A program made the position numbers and the translations under genes. A stretch of 30,126 nt of DNA from CAZSHG01 sp964606695 [NCBI: uncultured bacterium] (GTDB taxonomy: Bacteria; UBP14; UBA6098). Location of the stretch: the NCBI GenBank assembly GCA_964606695.1, contig CAZSHG010000034.1, positions 1 through 30,126 on the forward strand, in the 5' to 3' direction. Shown here one piece after another: positions 24,201 to 30,126 of this stretch; within the stretch, counting starts at the first letter, position 1; every line of letters starts with the position of its first letter. Under the pieces are notes generated by a model. It was given only the letters and a program-made list of their open reading frames with translations, was not told the DNA's origin and made no database searches.

Positions 24201-25587
24201 TAAAATCTGGGATACAGTCCGGAGAAGGCCATGTGTCTATCATAAGATAATATGTCCCGGTAGTGAGCGAAACATCGGTCATTGATACCCCGCCACTAAG
24301 TGAATTAGTTACGAAATCGATACATGTCAGACCGGGCGGGCAAACATCGGATAGCGACATTCCGGTATATGTCGTAAGTGTTGTCATCTCGATATCGACC
24401 ATTGTATTCGACGTTACGTTAAGCTCGTAGATTATGTCCTCGCCGCCGTCATAGGAACCGAGGCAGGTGCTACTATAATCGTTAGTTCTTCCGCAATTCG
24501 TTTGGCCGGCATCGGTGTAGGTAAGATCGGCGGGGATATCGACTACTATGGGGTCAGAGCAATCGTCGCCGGGCGAAGGTTCGGCCGGGCAGTTGACATA
24601 GAAAGTATGCGTGCTCGCGGTCGTGTTCTCATCGTCGAGGAGGATGTAGTATGTCGTCCCCGCCGTCCAGGACATCGAACCGTATTCGCCGGACGCGCTA
24701 ATATCATCGATACATGTCCACCCTGATTCGGCGCAACTCGAAGCCTGCCAGTTATAATCCACATAAGTTCCATCCGCAGTAACCTGAATGCTATATGTTC
24801 CCGTAGTAGGCGCGACAAAGCTGTAAACTTGTTCTGTTCCGGGAGAACTGAAATAACATGGATTTGAATCCCAAACGCCACTTCCGCCACTCACATAAGT
24901 CTGCGCGTAACTCGAACCGCAATCGTCTATCGAAATAACGTCGTCGCAGGGGCCGGGGAGTGCATCACAATTCCCAGTTCCGTTCCAATCGCCGCTTGTG
25001 TTAGGATACCAATCGTTAACTAAAAGCGCTCCCGTGCCGTCCTCGACATCAAAATAATTCTCGCTCGGATAACTTCCGGCTGTCCAATCGACGAAAACAG
25101 CGTCGCCGGTGTTCGCCGAGAAACTGTAAGTCGCCGGGCCGGAACCGCTCCCAAGCGTTATGTCATTTAAAACCAGAATCCCCCCGACGTAAACATCACA
25201 GGATCCCCCGTTCCAGCCGTCGCCATAGGTGTCGTATAGGTGAATATAATGCGTGCATGCCATCGGCTCCATCGGTCTCTCGCGCGGGTCTTCCGGCGGT
25301 GTGTCGATGAGAATCTCACCCTTCGCCTCCTCCTCGATAGCTTCCTCGATTGCCCTCGTCCGGCGCGGCATGGGTCTTTCGTCGATTTCAAAATCCAAAT
25401 CGATCGGCGGGATACGCGAACTGTCCTCGTTCGCGGTCTGGTCGGGTATTTCGGTTGCCACAGCGAAAAGGTCGTCGGCTTTCTTCGAACAGTTGCACGG
25501 CCCCGCGGATGTCGAACCGCTCAGGATAACCGCGACAGAAATCGCCGTCGCAATCATTGGTAAGGCTATGTTCTTAATATATCTCAT
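21292..25587 (-). CDS. Giant secreted protein with tandem fibronectin-like modules and a choice-of-anchor/cleaved-adhesin-like domain
   Basis: A 1,431-residue exported protein, rich in Cys, Thr, Gly and Ser. Signal peptide at about 1-28, then a charged linker (35-108). A DTYGDGWNGG domain spans about 111-205 and a beta-sandwich about 212-333. Two copies of a PPC-like domain (starting GDDCSDPIVVDIPADLTYTD; about 339-468 and 579-708) each precede a fibronectin-type-III-like domain (GCETPGTPTSVTGTATG; about 470-573 and 710-809). A distinct domain (about 812-995) follows, then a third fibronectin-like domain (997-1101). A segment with NWDNINNWDC and LTLTGNWTDDGTFN (1105-1210) leads to a region starting ENFDSGIPGTWTVIDGG (about 1218-1370) typical of cleaved-adhesin/choice-of-anchor-J domains. 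The end (GIEPGSYEIDQEP) has no sorting domain and may be shortened. GGAG lies 7 bases before the ATG. Likely a surface adhesin or carbohydrate-binding protein. Confidence 0.8.
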   Translation of the reverse strand: MRYIKNIALPMIATAISVAVILSGSTSAGPCNCSKKADDLFAVATEIPDQTANEDSSRIPPIDLDFEIDERPMPRRTRAIEEAIEEEAKGEILIDTPPEDPRERPMEPMACTHYIHLYDTYGDGWNGGSCDVYVGGILVLNDITLGSGSGPATYSFSANTGDAVFVDWTAGSYPSENYFDVEDGTGALLVNDWYPNTSGDWNGTGNCDALPGPCDDVISIDDCGSSYAQTYVSGGSGVWDSNPCYFSSPGTEQVYSFVAPTTGTYSIQVTADGTYVDYNWQASSCAESGWTCIDDISASGEYGSMSWTAGTTYYILLDDENTTASTHTFYVNCPAEPSPGDDCSDPIVVDIPADLTYTDAGQTNCGRTNDYSSTCLGSYDGGEDIIYELNVTSNTMVDIEMTTLTTYTGMSLSDVCPPGLTCIDFVTNSLSGGVSMTDVSLTTGTYYLMIDTWPSPDCIPDFTLVITEVGCETPGTPTSVTGTATGATTANLSWSAGTPAGTPTVTYYWVVGTTSSCTYGGGGGAVDWGTTTGTSTTTSALTCETTYYLRVYAETDCDGTSSSYGTSSSFVTDACPTPGDDCSDPIVVDIPADLTYTDAGQTNCGRTNDYSSTCLGSYDGGEDIIYELNVTSDTWVDIEMTTASTYTGMSLSDACPPGLTCIDYVTNSGGGGVSMLNVFLSAGTYYLMIDTWPLPDCIPDFDLVITEVVGCETPGTPTSVTGTATGETTADLSWSAGTPAGSATVTYYWVVGTSPTVTYGSGVDQGTTTGTSASTSALSCETDYYLRVYAETDCDGTSSGYGTSASFTTNVCTCIQIGSGTSTNSYFPIYSCYGYNYSQQIYTESEITAAGGSPGPVDRIKFYYDSGGTTFGNWENWTVYMGNTTKASFTSTSDWIAVGSMTEVFSGVIPVPVAGTWLEITLSTPFTYTGDNIVIAVDENSAGYSCTAVWRSYTAGSSRGLLYYSDGTNPDPASPPSANYGPTTTLAQVQFCYDLAGCETPGTPTSVTGTATGETTADLSWSAGTPAGSATVTYYWVVGTTSSCTYGGGGGAVDWGTTTGTSATTSALSCETTYYLRVYAETSCDLSTSDYGTSASFTTDACPPCYPGLWTGASNTNWDNINNWDCTEIPTVAIDVTIPDATSTDNDPTINTASAVCANIEIETDGILNGGTGTLTLTGNWTDDGTFNPGTGTIIFEGTGASTIDGPGGSGPGTPIDENFDSGIPGTWTVIDGGASADTWFGETDYLGSTLDGTPFVFVDSDAAGSVAMDEILESPEVNTAGATSLTLEFDHYYNDYSLGTEIADVDVWDGALWQNVYSASGADVGAWGTPDHQSIDIVAYANSAMKVRFHYYNANYDMYWAVDNVVVSGDGLGGGVETFYNLTIDKSGTGVVNLGSNISVEGELNISATGAGDATSGGIEPGSYEIDQEP
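23155..24576 (-). repeat. Tandem duplication of a PPC-like plus fibronectin-like module
   Basis: Encodes residues about 338-576 and 577-811, two near-identical units of about 235-239 residues. The first 50 or so residues of each unit are identical in protein, while the DNA carries many synonymous differences. A third copy of the fibronectin part alone lies at about 22285-22602. Confidence 0.85.
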
Positions 25588-25689
25588 CTTCTGTCTCCAG
25601 CTTTGCCGACCATTCCAGCCTGCGATTTAGAAAATCCGGTCAAAATCTCTTAAAGTTTCATTTCGCTAATTTGAAAACCTTATCTTATC

Positions 25690-25715
25690 AGGGGCGGGGA
25701 TTATTCCCCACCCCT
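25690..25715. repeat. GC-rich palindrome after the giant tail-fibre-like gene
   Basis: A GGGGCGGGG, ATTATT, CCCCACCCC hairpin flanked by A/T (plus strand) begins 12 bases past the stop of the gene at 25727. It is nearly identical to 21256-21278 at the equivalent place. A T-containing run (CTCTTTTAT) follows on the plus strand. It is probably a transcript-end or stability element; REP-like mobility is an alternative. Confidence 0.75.
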
Positions 25716-25726
25716 CTTTTATGTTA

Positions 25727-28700
25727 TTATCTCTTTCCGCCGTTTTTATCGAAGTCATCGACGTTTATGTGTGCGCCGGGATTGTCGAGGCGACGGTTAA
25801 TTTCGTCGTCGGAACCGACCATATCGATTCGCTTGGCGGATAGACGGTATCCGAATCGCGCGTCCATATCGCCCGAAAGCGCTTTGACGAAAAGGACACT
25901 TCCCTCCATGCGCGCCATGAGGTAAGCTTCGTCCTGCGGGGTCACGAAGGGGACTATCGTGCTTTCCGCAACGACGTTGTAGAATAGCCAGAGGTCGGTG
26001 CCCTCGTTTTGTTCAGATATATCGAGTTTGAACTCGCCGTTGATTAGTTTTCCTTCGCCCACGATGTCGGTTCTTAGTCCGATTCCGTCCCAGTTGTATG
26101 TGGCGTATTTGTTTTCTCCGATCTGGACAACGGGATCGACCTTTGCGCAGTCGATTTTGCCCGTTCCGTCGTCGTATATTCTGACAGCTCCAGCGCCGTC
26201 GTCCGATGGCCTCAGGTAAGCTCCTGCATCCGTCCATTCAGTCGAACCTCCGGAGCCGATATCGTGCCATGAGCCGTCGTAGTATTGCATGGAGCTTCCG
26301 TCCCAACGGATTCCGCCAGTCGTTGCGCCCTCGAAGAACCATTGTGTTGGATCGGTAGCGTCGTCGACAGCGGCGTCGCCGAAGGAATAGACACCGTATG
26401 GACAGGAACCCGAAGCTTCGCCTACGACACCAGAACCGGTTGCGCTTTCAGATGTTCCGTAAACGCCGTATTTTCCTTCATAACCGAGAGCGCCCCATAT
26501 TTCCGAAGCGGAGCCGTCGAATCCATAAACCAGATCATCAACAGAAGCAGTATATTGGCCCAACACGCCTGCGGACATATAGCCTGTCTGAGAAGTTCGG
26601 CCATAGACACCGGAGCAGTATTCCGCCGCGCCGGCAGTAGCGGCCTGCCAGCCATAAACGCCCTGCTGACCATAATCGAGACCGTCAGCATCTTCTACGA
26701 CTTCACCAATAACTCCAACAACAGGCCACGTTGAATTGGTTCCACCCAAATCATCAAGGCCTATACCGCGAATACCAACATCCAGATAAGCGATACCGGT
26801 AACGCCGTTGTAGATGTCACCATAAGCATAGAGGCCGGTGTAAGTGACGCCATCGGCAGATGTGATTTCGCCATCGAGACCAGTATCAACGAATGGGAAT
26901 TCATCCCAGATAAAGGATGGGATTTGGGCATAGGGAACGCCCGACCTATGTCCGATAGCTCCGCAATCGCCACCGGCGAAGAAGGAGCCGTTAGGGTTGG
27001 AGCCTTCGTAGTAAATTGCGAGGTCTTCGCCGGCATCGTATATTCGGACATTGTCGTTATTGTAGGGCTTGATATAGGTTGGGTCGATTGTCGGTCTAAT
27101 CCAGTATTCGATGTCGCCACCGGGTAGGGAAGATCCATCATAGGTCAGGTCGTATTCGGTTCCGCCGTCATCCTGGAAATAAATTTTGTCGTCGTTCTTG
27201 ACATATACACGTCCCAGGCCTGCATCGGGGGCGGCGGGGGAAGCCGTAAGCTCTTCCATATCCACGTAGTTTTCGACAGCTATGACTCCTTGACCAGGTT
27301 CGTAGGTTGTTAAAGCAACCGAAGTTCCAATAGATACACGGAATTCGGTTATTGAACCAGAACCTACACTTGCATCGTCAGTAACTTGAAGAGTCCAGAT
27401 TCCATTACCATCCTCACCATCGAAATCGGAAAGCATTCCTTCGGGGCTATAAGTTCCCGTAAATGGTGCCGATCCGACTGTTATTGAAGTTACCGCATCG
27501 TCATCAAATACTGTATTTGTAAAATTATCATCTGAGCTTCCATTATCTGTAGAAAGTTCAACGACTGTTCCAATTGGGCTTTCCACATATATATCGAGAT
27601 CACCGTCATATGTATGAGTAATACTTATTTCTATTTCCACTTCGCATATATTACTTGTTAATCCGCTAACGTCGCATGTAACCTCGGCATAACCGGGATC
27701 GGGAATAGCTACCGATCCAGTCCAGGAGCCTTCTTCAGCAACTGCACCGCAGGAAGAACCGGCAACATCGCCAACAACGAGGCCTCCGCCAGAAATTTTA
27801 ACATCGCCGTCGTCTTCGACATAGACTCTGTCTGCTTCGGCGGTGGCGTTATTATTGTAGAGGCGGTTGTTTGCGTCGTCGTCCGTCCATTGGCTTGTTC
27901 CGCTATTGGGTTGCCAGGTGCCGATTCCACTGGCGTCGGAAGTGAGGACATAGCCGTCTGCGGCACCGGTGGCCATCTCGAAAGTTCCGGTGGAGAGATT
28001 GTCTGTAACTCCGACGGACATGCTGAAATCGGCGTCGTTGGTAACGCGCATTGTTCCGTTGACGTCGAGGGTTCGCGCAGGTGTTGTCGTTCCAATGCCG
28101 ACGTTGCCGTCGGAACGGACGAAGAACTTGCTGGATGAACCGGAGTAGGCGTTGAGAATATATGTTCCAGTCTCTTCATTTGTGGCAGTAACTAGTAATC
28201 CACTTTCCCCGGAAGCATTCGTTCTGTTCCAGATTCTGGCGGCTCTTTCGGCGGTGGCGTCATCTACCTGCACGTCGAGTTTATGTCCGGGGGTCGTCGT
28301 TCCTATACCCACATTGCCTGCTACCGCCGAGTATTGATCAGAACCGTTGATCGTCCAGTCGGCATCAGCGCCACCGGATGCCGGTTGCCATGTGCCGATT
28401 CCGCTTGCATCGGAGGTGAGGACGTAAGTATCGGCGGCACCGGTGGGCATGCTGAAACCGGTCATTGTAACAGTGCCTGTAACGTCCAGTTCGGTTGCGG
28501 GTGTTTCGTTGTTAATTCCCATTCTTCCGGGATTGGTAGCGTCGTAGAAAATTGTTCGGTAATCATTGGCGGTGGAGACGCTGTTTCCGAAAACCATCGA
28601 GTATTGGCCGGAAGCGGTATTATTGTATCCTCCGGGGATTGATGAATAATCCCCACTCGCGGTGTTCGTATGTCCGCCGGATATCGCGGAGTAGCTTCCG

Positions 28701-30126
28701 CTCGCCGTGTTGGTGAATCCTCCCGCGATAGAGGCTGTGAATCCTGCGGTGTTGCTTGCCCCGCCAGCAATAGTGGAAGAATTACCGCTCGCGATGTTCG
28801 ATTGACCGCCGCCTATGGTAGCGCAGTTACCGCTTACATCATTGGATATACCTCCTGAAACCGTGGTATATGACTCCCCTGATGTGTTGTTGAAGCCGCC
28901 ACCGATTGTCGAATATCCCCAGTTCTCGCCAGTTTCGCCAGTAGTGCTTGTCCCATAACCGAGATTGATATGGGTATTCGCGTTCACGCCGATTAACGTT
29001 GCACCGTTTGTAGCGATTCCACCGGCTTTGGCTTCGAGGTAGTCTGCGGGGGATGTCTGTTCCGTCCAGTCGGCGTCTCCCCCACCCGCTTGCCAGTTGT
29101 AATTGGTTCCGTCGAAAGCGAGGACATCGCCCGCAGAAACGGGGGCGTCGCCGTCGGAGTCGAGGATGTTATTGACATTGTCGAGGTCGAGATCACCATT
29201 GTCGATTCCAACATTGCCGTCGAAATAACCCGCCCAATCGCCCGACGAAGGATACGACGGGCTGGAATTACTCGACGCGAACAAACCGACATCCATAGTC
29301 GCACCGTAAGCGACAGCATAGACACCCGTGTTGTCGGTGCCTGTATTCGTCGCGCGAGCATAAAGACCGCGTTTGTGGCCGTTCGCGCCGTCTGATTCCG
29401 AGCGGATACCGTATTTGTATTGGCCGGCGTCGGCATAATCGTTATCGTTATCGAATCTACCGGCGTAATTCACTCCGGTGTATGTATCATCGACGAATGT
29501 GCCGCGAACGCCGTATTGGTTGCCGCCCAGATAACCCTCGTTGTCGAATTCGCTACGTCCGTAAGCGCCGTATATACTGCCACCGAGGTAGCCGTATGTT
29601 CCGTCCTCATGTGCACCGTAAGCCCCGTATATGCCACCTAAATAGCCGTATCTTCCGGCTTCTCTGCGACCATAAACACCATACGTGGAACTGGCCATAT
29701 ATGCATAGATATTCGCGTCATAAACGGCTCGAATTGCTGTTGTTGTTGCGTTTGCGTCAACATGGAGTTTATAAGAAGGTGTTGCATCCCCAATGCCGAC
29801 ATAACCGCTCGATTCGTCCAGGAATAAAAGTTCGTCCGGTGTTGCTTCATCATTATAGAAGCGAACATCCCCGTGTGCCGCAGTCATCTGAACGACATTT
29901 CCGTCTTCGTCGTAAACTTCTTGCAGTGTCTGATTTGCATCGACAATCGCGGCGTCAAGTTCGCCTAATGCGTCGTGAACCGTGCCACCCTCTGTAATAT
30001 ATGTCGGGTCGGGAGTCCAGTCGGTGAGCGGCACTTCGGCATCGGTTTGGTCGTCTGTCTCTGTTATAAGAACGTCGGTTGCGGATGTTATTCTGCCCTC
30101 GGCATCCACCGCGATTTGCGAGACAT
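25727..30126 (-). CDS. Giant tail-fibre-like surface protein with adhesin head repeats and a P domain (5' partial)
   Basis: The frame is open to the window edge (residues VSQIAV precede the first internal GTG), so the signal peptide and true start lie outside; at least 1,465 residues are visible. Numbering from that GTG at 30109: GxVGIG-type motifs at about 102, 598 (GNVGIGTTTPGHKLDV) and 668; YGYLGGxYGAYG repeats at 143-205; eight repeats of about 15 residues of type STIAGGASNTASGxY at 399-515, like heads of trimeric autotransporter adhesins; VLTSDASGIGTWQP twice (563, 722). A proprotein-convertase-type P domain lies at about 800-927 (SITHTYDGDLDIYVESPIGT to GNGIWTLQVTDDA). More YGVYG repeats occur at 1090-1245. 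The C-terminal domain (about 1325-1430; GEGKLINGEFKLDI, FGYRLSAKRIDM) resembles a widespread ending of secreted fibre-like proteins. No sorting domain follows. Likely a trimeric cell-surface fibre. Confidence 0.8.
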   Translation of the reverse strand, partial: VSQIAVDAEGRITSATDVLITETDDQTDAEVPLTDWTPDPTYITEGGTVHDALGELDAAIVDANQTLQEVYDEDGNVVQMTAAHGDVRFYNDEATPDELLFLDESSGYVGIGDATPSYKLHVDANATTTAIRAVYDANIYAYMASSTYGVYGRREAGRYGYLGGIYGAYGAHEDGTYGYLGGSIYGAYGRSEFDNEGYLGGNQYGVRGTFVDDTYTGVNYAGRFDNDNDYADAGQYKYGIRSESDGANGHKRGLYARATNTGTDNTGVYAVAYGATMDVGLFASSNSSPSYPSSGDWAGYFDGNVGIDNGDLDLDNVNNILDSDGDAPVSAGDVLAFDGTNYNWQAGGGDADWTEQTSPADYLEAKAGGIATNGATLIGVNANTHINLGYGTSTTGETGENWGYSTIGGGFNNTSGESYTTVSGGISNDVSGNCATIGGGQSNIASGNSSTIAGGASNTAGFTASIAGGFTNTASGSYSAISGGHTNTASGDYSSIPGGYNNTASGQYSMVFGNSVSTANDYRTIFYDATNPGRMGINNETPATELDVTGTVTMTGFSMPTGAADTYVLTSDASGIGTWQPASGGADADWTINGSDQYSAVAGNVGIGTTTPGHKLDVQVDDATAERAARIWNRTNASGESGLLVTATNEETGTYILNAYSGSSSKFFVRSDGNVGIGTTTPARTLDVNGTMRVTNDADFSMSVGVTDNLSTGTFEMATGAADGYVLTSDASGIGTWQPNSGTSQWTDDDANNRLYNNNATAEADRVYVEDDGDVKISGGGLVVGDVAGSSCGAVAEEGSWTGSVAIPDPGYAEVTCDVSGLTSNICEVEIEISITHTYDGDLDIYVESPIGTVVELSTDNGSSDDNFTNTVFDDDAVTSITVGSAPFTGTYSPEGMLSDFDGEDGNGIWTLQVTDDASVGSGSITEFRVSIGTSVALTTYEPGQGVIAVENYVDMEELTASPAAPDAGLGRVYVKNDDKIYFQDDGGTEYDLTYDGSSLPGGDIEYWIRPTIDPTYIKPYNNDNVRIYDAGEDLAIYYEGSNPNGSFFAGGDCGAIGHRSGVPYAQIPSFIWDEFPFVDTGLDGEITSADGVTYTGLYAYGDIYNGVTGIAYLDVGIRGIGLDDLGGTNSTWPVVGVIGEVVEDADGLDYGQQGVYGWQAATAGAAEYCSGVYGRTSQTGYMSAGVLGQYTASVDDLVYGFDGSASEIWGALGYEGKYGVYGTSESATGSGVVGEASGSCPYGVYSFGDAAVDDATDPTQWFFEGATTGGIRWDGSSMQYYDGSWHDIGSGGSTEWTDAGAYLRPSDDGAGAVRIYDDGTGKIDCAKVDPVVQIGENKYATYNWDGIGLRTDIVGEGKLINGEFKLDISEQNEGTDLWLFYNVVAESTIVPFVTPQDEAYLMARMEGSVLFVKALSGDMDARFGYRLSAKRIDMVGSDDEINRRLDNPGAHINVDDFDKNGGKR
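28562..28915 (-). repeat. Head-domain repeats, about 45-base period
   Basis: Encodes residues about 399-516 of the giant tail-fibre-like protein. Eight units of 14-16 codons share the core (S/T)-x-I-x-GG-x-x-N-x-A-SG-x-(Y/S). The arrangement resembles YadA/Hia head coils, in which each unit forms one turn of a trimeric left-handed beta-roll. Confidence 0.8.

Noticed and set aside
17982-30126. Prophage tail-fibre region
   Set aside because: The proteins have fibre-like motifs, but the complete ones carry signal peptides, and no phage structural, lysis or integrase gene is present. Cell-surface proteins fit better.

Overview
The window (30,126 bases, roughly even GC) looks like chromosome from an uncultured Gram-negative bacterium. 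One secreted protein ends in a type IX secretion (T9SS) type-A-like sorting domain. Others are large tail-fibre-like surface proteins carrying the GNVGIGTTxP motif. From general knowledge this mix is frequent in FCB-type lineages and candidate phyla such as WOR-3, TA06 and Zixibacteria, but nothing here fixes the taxon. No rRNA, tRNA, CRISPR array, transposase or phage structural gene is visible.

Region 1 (1-10,738, + strand) is a compact, probably co-transcribed run: recG; a 1,201-residue GGDEF / STAND-like ATPase / HEAT protein; a DUF366 protein; a DUF1844 protein; an isoaspartyl methyltransferase with an optional export signal; a two-helix membrane peptide; an LVIVD-repeat secreted protein with a T9SS-like tail; and a large exported protein with a FecR-like start. 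An AT-rich gap of about 340 bases (10,739-11,080) separates it from the convergent genes.

Region 2 (11,081-16,020, - strand) reads VanZ/Mth938-like fusion, TPR membrane protein, D-Ala-D-Ala carboxypeptidase, MATE transporter. Overlaps or short gaps link the genes, which suggests one envelope-related operon.

Region 3 (16,062-30,126, - strand) is a secreted and surface protein locus. A 5'-partial giant tail-fibre-like protein has trimeric-adhesin-type head repeats and a P domain. A 1,431-residue protein carries tandem fibronectin-like modules and a choice-of-anchor/cleaved-adhesin-like domain. Next come a small secreted protein, a 10-residue-period solenoid protein, a C10 (streptopain-like) peptidase, and an in-frame 3' fragment related to the small secreted protein, followed by a strong intrinsic terminator. 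GC-rich palindromes lie just 3' of the two largest genes, and a dense palindromic cassette fills the one large gap (19,869-20,568).

The most unusual structure is a 112-base direct repeat (16,176-16,287 and 20,657-20,768, about 92% identical). It lies inside the small secreted protein gene and inside its downstream fragment, and it brackets the solenoid and peptidase genes. Recombination between the copies would remove that 4.4 kb cassette and leave an intact small-protein gene with a different C-terminal tail. Whether this is an old insertion scar or a functional module-swapping arrangement cannot be decided from one sequence.
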